Positions 44,177 to 55,409 of a stretch of 64,000 nucleotides of DNA are shown in pieces. Made by a program: the position numbers and the translations under genes. Numbering within the stretch: position 1 is the first letter of the stretch; each line of letters starts with the position of its first letter. Origin of the DNA: Laburnicola sp. R22_1 (lineage: Eukaryota > Ascomycota > Dothideomycetes > Pleosporales > Didymosphaeriaceae); NCBI GenBank assembly GCA_014281115.1, contig JACONQ010000019.1:496001-560000 (forward strand). The letters are read 5' to 3'. The notes beneath the pieces were generated by a model, which did no database searches, was not told the origin of the DNA, and saw only the letters and a program-made list of their open reading frames with translations.

Positions 44177-44454
44177 GTGTGGCGTTAAATTAACTACCTA
44201 GGGGTAGCACGACAAAGACTTTTATCTCAAATAACATAACAAAAAAAGCAGAGCCCTCTGCTTAGTAATCAAAAAGAGCGTGAAAAAGGTGATGACAAGA
44301 AAAAGCGCGTTCGAACTGCTAAGCGAGCTTGGCGGTCTTGGCGCGGGGCTGCTCCCACAAGCAAAATCTTCACGAAGAGGCCACTTGGAACCTTGGGGGA
44401 GATAAGACTTCGGCGCGGCCACGCTGCAAGCCATCTCTCCTCCGCCATCCCGAG
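44177..44454 (-). mobile_element. Family-Y short retroposon, longest unmutated copy (278 bp)
   Basis: It is flanked by 11-bp direct repeats AGATAGTGTAT (44166-44176 and 44455-44465). On the minus strand it starts CTCGGGATGGCGGAGGAGAG and has an A-box-like TGGCTTGCAGCGTGG and a B-box-like CAGTTCGAACGCGC. It continues through a poly-T-rich region and ends GTTAATTTAACGCCACAC. GC content is normal, unlike the surrounding gypsy. Removing it and one repeat restores the gypsy RNase H frame. The 91-codon open frame inside it is not a gene. Confidence 0.75.
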
Positions 44455-45477
44455 AGATAGTGTATAATATAACTATAATATATATAATAAGAAACATCTT
44501 ATAATTATACGAAGTGTTATATACGAGTAAAGATATTTAAATTCTTAATATTTTAAGATTCTTACTAACTACTATAACGTTAAGTATTTTATAGAGATAA
44601 TAACATTATAATAATATTATATATAGTTCTATCTTACTTTCTCTAAATTTAATTTTATAATAATATACTATACTAGGGTTATAAACCCTATAAACGCCCT
44701 CTTCTAGCGGCCTAATTATATACTAGAGGCTTTTAAGCCTAAATATAAGTATAATAAGACTTTTATAAATTCTCTAAGAAAGATACTCTCTAAATCGAAG
44801 GTAAATAGAATTATAATCTCTATAGTATTAATAAGGGCATATAGTAATTATAAGCGCAATGCAAAGCTTAAAAAAGAAATTTAAGCTTTTTACTAGCGTA
44901 ATAGCAGGAACTTAGTGTATAAGACACTAGAGTAGCTACTAGAGCTAATTAAGGACAAGTTTAAAGACTTTAATATAAAGTCTAATAGTCTACTACTAAC
45001 TAGCCCTAGTACTACTAGTTTGCGCCCTTTTAAGCCTATTAAGCTTAGGACGCTAGAATAATAAGGTAAGGCAATATTATTATATTATAATAGTTCTTTA
45101 GTAGGGTATTTTAGTGTTGCGTAAACTCTTAAGCGCGTTAAGTATAAGTATATATAGTAGGGGATATTAATTAATATTACCTAGTATATATATAACTATA
45201 AGTGTTATTAATGCTCTAGATTAAAGCGCTATAAGCTATATAGGCTCCTATAACTCTTACCTATCTTTAATAGTTTCTAGCAATATATAACTATAGACTT
45301 TATTACTAACCTACTACTAAGTAAGTTCGCTAGCGTTATATATAATACTATCTTAGTTATTATAGACTAATTTTTAAAAATAGCTTATTATATACCTACC
45401 TAAATAGATTAGAATAGTGTTAATTTTACTAAGGCTTAGATCTATAAGGTAATTCGCTTTTATAGTCCTCTAGAATT

Positions 45478-45806
45478 CTCCCTAGAGTTAATCTATAATG
45501 TTATGTAATTCTAAGCCGGTTATTTAACTGACCACTGTGTTACGTAATTAATAATTTCTTTAATAATATTTTTTACTGCAATAATAACAATAATAATTAT
45601 AATAGCAACTAGTAGACTATCTATTAACTACTATTAATAATACTACTATAAAGAAAGTTAATAATAAAATTATTATTATTTTGTATATATTGTATTACTA
45701 CCACTATATGCTAAGTACTAGGTTTTAGTGCCTTTTGTTTTACTTCTCTCTATGTATAGTGCGGACTTAATCTTAGTTAGAATCTCTATATAACAAAGAT
45801 ATTTAA
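45478..45806 (-). mobile_element. Family-X internally deleted copy, 329 bp, 15-bp target duplication
   Basis: It is flanked by identical TAGTCCTCTAGAATT at 45463-45477 and 45807-45821. Only the tail (CTCCCTAGAGTTAATC...) and head (...GGACTTAATCTTAGTTAGAATC) of family X are present; the roughly 850-bp middle is absent. It interrupts gypsy integrase between SPLE and LVISNRG, and removal restores that frame precisely. Confidence 0.8.
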
Positions 45807-46740
45807 TAGTCCTCTAGAATTAGTAATATCTAATAGAGGTCTAATAATATACTTAATGTATTAGGATACCTTTAACTACTATTTTAACTTATAGCAAATT
45901 CTTATGTCTACTTTTTACTCTTAGATAGATAGATAGATAGAATATTAAAATTAGATACTTAAATAATACCTTTGCATCTTTTTCACTCTAAAGTAAGATA
46001 ATTAGGCTCTATAGATCTCTATTATAGAGTTTGCCTATAATAATAGCTAATATACGATTACTAGCTACACTTTATTCTAGATTTATTATAGTAGCAATCT
46101 AAGAGAGTCTAGTAGGCTTTAATAGGCGCCAGATAATAGCAAAAACCTTAAGGGTTAGGTAATTGCCTCTAAACTAATTTTAATTAGGATAGAGTGCTAT
46201 AAGAAGATTAAAGTGTTAAATGCCTATTAGAAGGCGCTTGCTAATAAGAAAAGGCTTTCTTTAGAGCTCAAGGTTAGAGATAAGGTCTAGATTTTAAATT
46301 GTTATATAAAGTCTATAAGGCTAAGTAAAAAGTTAGATTAGAAGTTTCTAGGCCCTAGTATAGTAAATGAATATATTAGAAATCCTCCTACTACTTACTA
46401 AATAGAGCTCGCTTTTCTTAGTAGAATATACCTAGTATTTTATCTTTTCTTATTAGAACTATATAAAATGCGCAAATCTTTCTTATACCTATAAAAGCCT
46501 ATCTATAACACTTTGCACTAGTTAGGCAATAATATCCATAAAGTAAACTGCCTTTTTAATAGGTAATAAAAAAGTAATAGATTATAGAAGTACCTAGTAA
46601 AGTAGTCTAGTTACTCTAAGGACAAAAACAGCTAGAAACTAGCTATATTAATTACCCTACCTACTCTTAAAAAGTACTAGAAACAGCTTAAGATAACTCT
46701 AAAGAGATTATAATAAATAATACTAGCACTAATAGGTTAA

Positions 46741-49700
46741 GGCTATAGATAACTTTCTAAAAAGAAGAGGAATACCTAATTATAGTCGCAATTATCTATT
46801 TTTTAAATTTATAAGATGTTTTTAGTGTTATTTTTACCTTATCTTTTAAAAGCAATAATAAGTAAGTACTACTATTTACCTTTTACTCTAAGGAACCTAG
46901 TACGTATCTTCTATAGGGAGTTTAGTACTATATAGGCGACCTTAGAGTAAGGTATTTTAATAGATTAATATAGAGTACTCTACTAAGATAGCTAAAAGAC
47001 AAAATTATTACTAAAAATTATTATAAGTCTTACTAGGTATAAAAGAAGAATAATTAGAACCTTTTAATTTTTATTCTAAGAGACGTAATTAGCGCTAGTT
47101 ACCGCTAGTTAAAGGCGGATACTATAGACTATTAAACTAGACTACCTATAACTACTAATTTCTATCTAATAGCTACTATTAGAGATATAGATTGCCTAGT
47201 AGTATTAGTTAGGAGCTAGTAGTCCCTATTAGACTATAACTACTACTATTTGCTAGAAATTGCTATAAAAACTAGCAACTATATACTATTAGAAAAAGAC
47301 AGCCTCTCTACTTTATATATAACTACTACTTAGAGTCTAGACCTATAGTAGCCTTCTTTATAGACTTATACTTATTTTATAGGTTCTAACTTATATAAAG
47401 GTAATACTACTTATAGATCTAGTTACCTTAATTAAGGTATTTAAGTATAAGGGTAGTATAGGCTACCTTTTTCTTCTCCTTTTTACCTTTATAGAGATTA
47501 GGACTATAATATAAAAGAATATTAAGTATACTCTAGTACTTATTATCTCTATTAAGTCTAGCCTACTAAGCTTAAGAATAGACTAGAATTATAGAAGTAG
47601 GAGCTAAAGAGCTAATATTAGGCGTATTATAAATCTTAGTCTCTATGCGCACTATGTAGTACTTATAAGTAGCCCTCTATACTAGTTAGTACTAGTTAGG
47701 ACCTATTAGTTACTATTAAGAATTAGAGAAGTAACTTATAATCTTAGAAGCCCTATTATTATTACTTTTCTAGTACTTAGCTAAAAGATTATTTTTCTAG
47801 GTAACCTTATTATTAGCGCGTAAGTAAGAGTCTAACTTAAGTCTAGATTATAAATAAGCAGTGTCTAGGTTAGTAATGCCTAAATAATAATAATAGTAGA
47901 AGCTATAATCGCTAAAATAAATACTATTTCTTATAATAGCCGCTGTATTCTAGTAATCTTTAATAATTCTCTTCTACGCAACTGCACAAAGCTGCATAGT
48001 ATCCTACTAATTCTTACTAAATACCTCTTTCTTAATTGCAAGGATAGGCTAGTTATATTCTTTAAAATTGCTCTTTAACTAGTTATAAAAGTCCTTCTCT
48101 ACTAAATTTATCTATAGTAGGATTAGTTAGGGCCTAATAGTGCTAGATAGCGCTAGTAGATACTAATTAGCACCTAATAGGCAATAATAGTTAAGGAAGG
48201 AACTTACTAAATAATAATCCTTACTACTAAACTAATAAGCCTTATAATAAGTCCTACTTTTATCTTAAGAACACTACTTAGAGTTAAAGATTATGCAACT
48301 AGATAGAAAGCAATAATAGTCTACTATATTAAGAAATCTAGTAGTATTATTATTAACGTTTCTATTACTTCTAAATTGTCTGTAAAGTAAATATAGCCAT
48401 AGGCAAATCGTACAGGTAGACGAGGGGCACTTTCCCCTAGTGAAAAAAGCCCTTTAAAAGAGGTTAAGAGAAAACCAATACTAATGGCCTATTGTCTGTC
48501 CAAAGCGTGAATTAAAATTTTTAACAAAGTTTTTCCTAAATTAGAAAATAGTATTATGCCTTAATTAACTTTCTCGTCCTATAAGTTTAAATCTTAATAA
48601 CTTATTCAGACTAGTAACTAGTTAAAGATTTCTTAATTATTAGAGGTACTTGCTACTAGCAGTATAATAACTAATATATTTTAGGTAGAAAATATCTACT
48701 AAATTAATTATATTATATTTAGTATTTTTCTACTCCTTAGTTATTCTAATAGTAAGAAACTATACTAGTTAGTGCTAGTTAGCCACTATTAGGCCCTTTT
48801 CTATTTACCTAGAAACTTATTAATAAAGATTATTGCTAGTAAAGTCTAAAAGCTAATAATAGTTAATAATTAGTATAAAATCGCTTTAAGGCACACTAAT
48901 AAGCTAGAAAGTAAGTAAGAGGAAAGATTAGGAAGCTAGTAAGATTATTAAAAATCTAGTAACAATTACACCTTACTACTAGTTAGTTTAGCTTACTACT
49001 ACGCTATAAGTAAGCATAGTAAAAAGTTAGAGTACTTACTAAAATTAAGTAGTATAGTATTTAGAAAAAAAAAGGTAAGGCGTAGCGTGCTATAAATACC
49101 CTACTTACCTAATTAGGACTAGCGCAATTTATTATTAGTCTTTTATTGCAAACGCTTATATTATATTTATTAAATTTTTTATCTATCTTTTTTTACCTAC
49201 TCTAGTAATTTCTAAATAGCTAGTTACTCTTTCTAATTATAACTATCGCTCTATATAGGGATACTTAAGTTCTTAGAGTGTAAATAGATATATTTCTCTA
49301 CTAAAAGAAATATATAGTGCTAGTTAGCAACTATAAAGACTATTCTTATATACTAAAGCGCTCTTAGAATAAGAGTAACTTTAAGAGGAGAATAATATTA
49401 TAAAACCTAAATATATACTAAGATTAGTGGGGTTAGGTAACTCTTAGTATATAATATCGCCTATAGAGAATCTTTACCCTATAGTAATTTGTATTATCTA
49501 CTACTACTACCTAATATACTTAGTTACCTCTTATTATACCCTATATTACTCTATTATCTATTCTCTAATAAGTACGCAAAGCTGTTTATTTTTACTAATA
49601 GCTTATAGTTAAAATTTCTAATCGCTCTAGGTAATAAGTATTATATAGGTAATAGTAATAACTTTAAGATTCTAGTAAATATTATACACTAGAATTTAAC

Positions 49701-49808
49701 TAAGTATAAGAAAGTAATAAAAAGCATTCTTACTAGTAAGCTATATAGTATAGTAGAAGAGTTTAATAATACTATTACTATTAGTATAACTCTCTAAAAG
49801 ATTATATA
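46741..49808. other. Unassigned RIP-mutated sequence
   Basis: About 3 kb, strongly mutated. It contains the inverted copy (48330-48660) of the 37380-37790 repeat. The rest may be the gypsy 3' region and other old elements; I could not follow a recognisable protein. Confidence 0.4.
48330..48660 (-). repeat. Inverted copy of the 37380-37790 repeat
   Basis: It contains GTAAAGTAAATATAGCC, CAAATCGTACAGGTAGACGA, ACTTTCCCCTAGTG and GCGTGAATTAAAATTTTTAA, the reverse complement of the other copy. Sequence retention is better than in the flanks. Confidence 0.6.
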
Positions 49809-51640
49809 ACATATTCTATTAGTAAGCCGGCCACATTAGTAAGCTAGTCACTTTTCCTTAGCATAACCAACACTTTAGTAACTCTAATATATCTCCACAA
49901 CATAATGCGATATTAGTTAACTAAGAAGGCAGAATTAATCTTGCTCTTAAGGCCTATACTTCTAGCCAAATTTAAAGCCTATAACGCGCAGCTACTGCCT
50001 TTAACGTTAAACACTAGTGCCTCTCTAATTAGCTTTACAAAATCACTCCACGCGCCTAAACTTAACTAGGGATTTAGAAACTTACTGTAACTAAAGAGCA
50101 GACAATTATCTAATATATCCTTAATCTTAATTTGCAAGAATTCGCGCCCTAACTGTGCGAGGTAGAAGATATGGCTAACAAACTACTAGGTATACGTGGT
50201 GGCTAGCCTGTTAGTAAGCGCTAGGCTGAGCGCTTTATAACGCGCTTAGCTAAGCTTAAAATAGCCTTTAATTAAGCTAAAGACCGCCAGAGAATACTCT
50301 AGAAGGATCTAAAGATAATTAGCGCGTAGTTTAAGCTAGTGGAGGATACTAAAGCTAAGTATAGCATCTATAATAATAATGTGCATAACTTTAACAAGAC
50401 TAGCTTCTAGATAGGCGTTATTAGCTTAATAAAGGTTATTATAGGCGCAAAGAGACATGCTTAATCTAAGCTTATTTAGCTAGGTAATCGCAAGTGGGTT
50501 ACTATTATTTAGAGTATCTACGCTACTAGGTATACAACTCTACCTTTTATTATCTACAAAGAACGCATCCATATCTCTGCATAGTATAAGGAGGCAGATA
50601 TACTGCGCAATTAGAAGATTTTAGTCTCTAAGAATAGCTAGACTAACAACGTGCTTAATCTAGAGTAGTTAAAGTATTTTAACGCACATACAAAGACGCG
50701 CTAGATAGAGGAGTATAGGCTACTTATTTTAGACAGCCATAAGAGCCACCTTAACCAGGATTTTAAGGACTACTACCTTAAAAACAAGATTCTTACCCTC
50801 TGTATGCCACCTTACTTATCGCACGTCCTTTAGCCGCTTAATATAGTCTGCTTCTCGCTATTAAAGCGCAAGTACTCTTAGCATATTAGAGACTTAGCAC
50901 GCAGACGCGTCTTCTATATTAATAAGAAAGACTTCCTCCTAGCCTTTAAAGACGCGTTTTTTAATATATTTATAAAGGAGAACTGTTATAAGATCTTTAA
51001 GATATTAGGCCTTGTCCCTATTAACGCGCAGATAGTGTTAGATCGCCTTAAAGTACAGCTGCGTACTCCACTAGCACCCTCACTATAGGAGATGCTATAG
51101 CAATTAAAAACACTAAGCAATACGCACAAGTTTAGATCCTAGTTAAAGCTAGTAAGCAACTCCTTTACTTAATCGCCTATTATAGCTTAGGCTGGCTTCT
51201 CTTAGCTTATAAAAGGTAGTGAACTTATACTGCATTAAAACGCTCTTTTAACTACCCGCGTCCATAAGCTTAAGAAGTAATTAGTAGTAATAACTAAGCA
51301 GAAATCACACAAAAGAAAGCGAATCCAACAGGATAGAACTATAGAGTATAGGACTATAGCAGCGCAGATAGCTACTAAGGCATCGTAGGCATCTTAGCGA
51401 TTAAAGAAGACTTGTAGTAGTAGTAATTAAGAAAGAGCCTAACTAGCTCTACAGCACTATAAAAACTATAGGGAAACTAGACACAACGCGCGAACGTATA
51501 AAAAAGATACAGAGGTATCTTCTAAATTAGATATAAGTACAATATATATAGGCTCCTTGTTTAATAGCAATAAAATTAAAGAGTTATAACATAAGTTAGT
51601 TGTGCTAAGAAAAAGTAGCCGGCTCACTAATAGAATACGT
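49809..51640 (+). mobile_element. RIP-mutated Fot1/pogo-type transposon, 1832 bp
   Basis: TA duplications at 49807-49808 and 51641-51642 flank terminal inverted repeats ACATATTCTATTAGTAAGCC and ACGTATTCTATTAGTGAGCC. A decayed plus-strand frame with only TAG/TAA stops reads as a pogo-type transposase: NVHNFNKTSFQIGVIS, GNRKWVTIIQSIYAT, YRLLILDSHKSHLNQDF and CMPPYLSHVLQPLNIVCFSL. The DDE-region landmarks and the length fit Fot1-like elements. The first Asp of the usual NFDETGF motif reads as Asn (NFNKTSF), consistent with RIP on a GAC codon. Confidence 0.88.
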
Positions 51641-51692
51641 TATACTCTTAGTCTACTACTAATTTCTATAGTTATTTCTATAGATCTTTTTT

Positions 51693-51812
51693 TTATAATT
51701 ACCTTTTTTACGCTCTTTTTAATTACTAAGCAGGGGGCTCTGCTTTTTTTATTATATTATTTAAGATAAAAGTCTTTATCGTGCTACCCCTAGGTAGTTA
51801 ATTTAACGCTAT
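51693..51812 (+). repeat. Family-Y fragment
   Basis: Starts ATAATTACCTTTTTTACGCTC, includes CAGGGGGCTCTGCTTTTTTT, and ends CCCCTAGGTAGTTAATTTAACGC followed by a TA run (51810-51830). It is lightly mutated. Confidence 0.6.
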
Positions 51813-51875
51813 ATATATATATATATATATATTTATTTAAAGTCTCTCTATAACTACCTTATATACCTAGAAACT

Positions 51876-52253
51876 TCTCTCCTAGAGTTAATCCGTGATA
51901 TTACGTAATTCCGGGCCGGCTGTTTAACTAACCACTATGTTACATAATTAATAATTTCTTTAATAACATTTTTTACTGTAATAATAACGATAATAATTCT
52001 AATAGTAACTAATAGTCTACTAGTTAAGAGATAATATATAACTTAGTTATACTAGATAGTAGACTGTCTATTAACTACTATCGCTAATACTACTATATAG
52101 AAAGTTAATAATAAAATTATTATTATTTTGTATATATTTTGTTACTACTACTATATACTAGGTACTAGGTTTTAGTACCTTCTATTTTACTTTTCTCTGT
52201 GTATAGTACGGACTTAACCTTAGTTAGAATCTCCACACAACAAAGATTTTTAA
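51876..52253 (-). mobile_element. Family-X internally deleted copy, 378 bp, 14-bp target duplication
   Basis: It is flanked by TATACCTAGAAACT (51862-51875) and TACACCTAGGAACT (52254-52267), which differ only by two RIP-type transitions. The tail starts TCTCCTAGAGTTAATCCGTG and includes CCGGGCCGGCTGTTTAAC; the head ends AACCTTAGTTAGAATCTCC. It retains about 50 bp more of the middle than the copy at 45478. Confidence 0.75.
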
Positions 52254-52945
52254 TACACCTAGGAACTATAAATAAGAAGTGCCTTATAATTAATATTATA
52301 TTACTTTGCAAATTATATAAGTACTATAAGATTTCTAAAATTAAATAGATTAATAGAAAGGACAACTCTACTAATACCTATACAAAGAAGGCCCTAAACT
52401 AGGCTCTAGAGTCTTTAATCTTTAGTAATATCTTAATAATTACTATTAAAGTATTAGTAAATCGCCTTAAGCCTACCTATATAAGCTCTTCCTAACCTTT
52501 ATATAGCACTATTTCTTTATTATTTCTTTATTCTTTTATGTAATATATTTATTTAATTCTTTCTACACGCATATATTACTTAAAAATAGGCTTTTTCCTA
52601 TCTAATTATTTGTGCAAAAAAAGAAAAGAGCTAGGAGAAGAAATATATATAGAGAAATATTTAAAGTAGAGAATAAAAAAAGGATAAAGAAAGCAAAGCC
52701 TGCCTTATATACCTCTTCCTTCTATTTAAAGCCTTAATTTCTACCCCTTATTAGTATCTATCTTTCTCTTATCTAATATTGCATAATTACCTAATATTAC
52801 TACCTAAATAAATAAGATAAATTGGTCTATCTATTATATAAGAAATAATAACTTCTTAGTCTAAAGCCCCTTATAGATTTCTCTATATACCTAGTTTATA
52901 ATTACTAAGCAAAATTTTAATACATTACCTAAGACTACTATATAT

Positions 52946-53222
52946 AGCGTTAATTCTATCTAGAGGTAGAACGATAAAGGCTTTTATCTTAAATAATATA
53001 ACAAAAAAGCAGAGCCCCCTACTTAGTAATTAAAAAGAGCGTAAAAAGGTAATTGGGCACAAAAAAAGCGCGTTTAAACTACTAAGTAAGCTTAGTAGTC
53101 TTAGCGTGCATAGCTCCTATATGCAAAGTTTTTACAATAAGGCTACTTAGAACTTTAGGAGAGATATAACTTTAGCGCAGCTACGCTATAAGCTATTTCT
53201 TTTTTACTATTCTAAGTTACAA
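52946..53222 (-). mobile_element. Family-Y copy, near full length, RIP-mutated
   Basis: It aligns along its length with the unmutated copy at 44177-44454 (AAAAAGCGCGTTTAAACTAC here versus AAAAGCGCGTTCGAACTGC there) with mainly C-to-T and G-to-A changes. Possible target duplications (GACTACTAT and AACTACTAT) flank it. Confidence 0.6.
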
Positions 53223-54641
53223 ACTACTATCTTAATTATTGCAAATAATATAAGTTAATATATTAATAGGTATATACTACTATACTTATAGTAGTAGGAT
53301 AAGAATAATATATACTAGATATACTATTGCTCTATTACTATATTAAGGTTGTCCTTAATAAATCTTCTATTATTGTCTCTCTATGCCTACATCCTACTAT
53401 CTATCTAGGTATTAATGTTATTCCTAAAGAAGTACTTACTATTACTAAAAAGTACACGCTAAAGATTTGCACTACTATTATTAAAGAGGCTATTAAAGTA
53501 ACTACGCTAGAGTTCTATTCTATCTATTAAATACTTATCTAGTATAAGGGGTAGGTATACTTAACTATTTATAAGGTAGTTCTAGTGTACTAGTTAGGTT
53601 AGCAGCTTATCTAGTTTGCAAAGAACTATAAGGTTAAATTCCCACTCTAGTAAATATAATTGCTTCTTATTAGTAACTAAATCTAGGAGAGGAGGTAAAA
53701 GGTAAAGAATAAGATATTTATTAATAAGCTCTAGTGTAATAAGAGTATTGTATAGATTTATAAGATTCTCCTAGCTATTATTACTATTATTACTATTAAG
53801 TTAGCTTATTTAAGTAAGTATGTTATATAGTAGCGCGAGCGTAAATAACTAATAATAGTAATAGTAATAAGCTAGGTGTGCTATATACGCTGTAAGTAAA
53901 TCTTACGTTAGGACTAAAAGCTTATAGGTATTAGGGGTACAAGTAAGTTTAAACTATTATTATATTATTAAGGTGTTAAAGGTTAGTCTTTAATTAGAAT
54001 TAGGTGCCATATATAGTAGTATATAATAACCTTCTATCTTAACCTTCTATCTTAATCTACTTTAACCTTAAACTAAAAAAATAGGTTAAAAAAGGTATTT
54101 GGCAAGCCGATAAAGACTACTATATATTCTCTATAATATATAAAAAATCGAAATTTTAATAATTAGTTAAATAAAAAGTTATAAGCTTTAAAAAGAGTAA
54201 AAAAACTTTAATTTTTTATCTATTACCCCACTGTAATAAAAAAAAGCAAAGCCTTCTACTTAGTAATTAAAAAGAGCTTTAAGTTTTATGTAAAATATAG
54301 TTTAATTTTTAATTTTTTTATAATTATCTTTTACACTCTTTTTTATTACTAAGTAAAAACTCTACTTTTTTATTATATTATTTAAAATAAAAGGCTTTGT
54401 TATTCTATCTCTAAATAGTTAATTAATAGCATATATAGTATAAAAAAAAGTAGAGGGCTTTACTTTTTTATTATTATATTATTTAAAATAAAAGCCTTTA
54501 TTATTCTACTTTTAGGTAGTTAATTTAATACTATATAAAAGGTTAGATTAACTATAAATAGATATAAATAAATAACTAAAAAGAATATAAATATTAACTT
54601 AGCTAGTAATAAGACAAGTATACGAATATATAAATAGTTAA
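53223..54641. other. Unassigned AT-rich sequence with family-Y fragments
   Basis: A 67-codon open frame (53327-53530) continues past its stop as a longer decayed frame (about to 54010) broken by TAG/TAA, an old coding region I cannot identify. Family-Y fragments lie at about 54320-54430 and 54440-54535, both heavily mutated. Confidence 0.4.
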
Positions 54642-54744
54642 CGCTCTTTTTAATTACTAAATAATTAGCTCTGCTTTTTTTATTGTATTATTTAAGATAA
54701 AAGCCTTTATTGTCCTACCCCTAGGTAGATTTAATTAACGCCAC
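54642..54744 (+). mobile_element. Family-Y truncated copy at the right edge of the island
   Basis: A 103-bp insert, CGCTCTTTTTAATTACTAAA...TTTAATTAACGCCAC, is flanked by ATAAATAGTTAA (54630-54641) and ATGAATAGTTAA (54745-54756). AT-rich DNA stops here and normal composition begins immediately to the right. Confidence 0.65.
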
Positions 54745-54756
54745 ATGAATAGTTAA

Positions 54757-55409
54757 ACTACGCTTCTGATTGCGTCACATTTCCTATGCTTCCATATTCC
54801 GATTGTCAACGCCAAAAAGAGAAACATTGTCGCGGAATACCTAGTCCACGCAACTCTAATTCCAACTACAGCGTAGACAGAATATGATGACATAATCTGA
54901 GTTAGAGATATGAAACAGGACTCGTGATGCAAAACCACATCTCGCGCTCACTCCAGTACTTTTTCATTCATAGATCTATATTCTTCATTAAGATAAAGCA
55001 GATTCCTTTGTTCGCCGTTCACTCCAGCCTGACCGTAGTCCGGTACCCACGAAGTCCCTCGAGAGCAGCCCGTATGCGATGCGAGAAAAGAGCGAGAAAA
55101 ACCAGCCAGTAAGTCTGGATGACCACAGTAAAAGATCGATTGAGCAATGGCACTCGTATTCAAGACGAAGCCGGCTGTAGAATGCTCGAATGAGATAATG
55201 CAAATCGCAGATTCAGTCCGAGGACAAAGAGCGGGGCCCAGTCGTCCTGACGGCAAGATCAAAATCGCTCGCTTGATTTTTTTTTTTTGCGCGCTTGTGC
55301 TGTGTGAAAACCGCCGACCTATAGAACAGAATGCTGGATCCGTATATGTATGATGAAAGGGTATCGATCGAGACCAAAGATGTTGATAAGAGTTTCAGGG
55401 TAAAACGTT
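54757..55409. other. Intergenic region between the island and CLA4
   Basis: About 650 bp of normal composition, including a run of ten or more T at about 55280. The open frames on both strands have no recognisable motifs. It is the 3' flank of the CLA4-type gene. Confidence 0.5.

Larger units (their letters stand above)
43277..46740 (+). mobile_element. RIP-mutated Ty3/gypsy retrotransposon, RT to integrase
   Basis: The decayed plus-strand frame reads as reverse transcriptase (YRLNKIIIKNYRALLLIT; KFNLQKAYYYIYIAVGNK; YLDNILVFSN near 43577), then RNase H (YNYNIYNKKHL, YNVKYFIE), then an integrase zinc-binding and core region (YQCSRLKRYK; ITIDFITNLLLSKFASVIYN; ELVISNRGL; AFHPQTDGQTE-equivalent STFYSQIDRQIEYQNQ; EFAYNNS), and a C-terminal tail to about 46740. 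Stops are almost all TAG/TAA. It is interrupted by a family-Y insertion (44177-44454) and a family-X insertion (45478-45806), and both can be removed to restore the frame. Gag and the 5' end are missing. Confidence 0.85.
24530..54756. other. AT-rich, RIP-mutated repeat island (30 kb, no host gene)
   Basis: The whole stretch is strongly A/T-rich and visibly poor in CA and TG dinucleotides. Decayed reading frames keep long homology interrupted almost only by TAG and TAA where CAG and CAA are expected. No open frame exceeds 91 codons. This matches RIP of duplicated DNA as known from Pezizomycotina. Insertions inside the island, listed separately, include both heavily mutated and nearly unmutated elements. 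Confidence 0.9.

Noticed and set aside
44222..44497. 91-codon minus-strand open frame in the AT-rich island, superficially like a small secreted or effector-type gene
   Set aside because: It lies almost entirely in the family-Y repeat (44177-44454) and recurs in mutated form at 52946-53222, so it is repeat sequence.
53327..53530. 67-codon open frame in the island
   Set aside because: It continues past its stop as a longer RIP-broken frame and appears to be a fragment of an unidentified old element, not a host gene.
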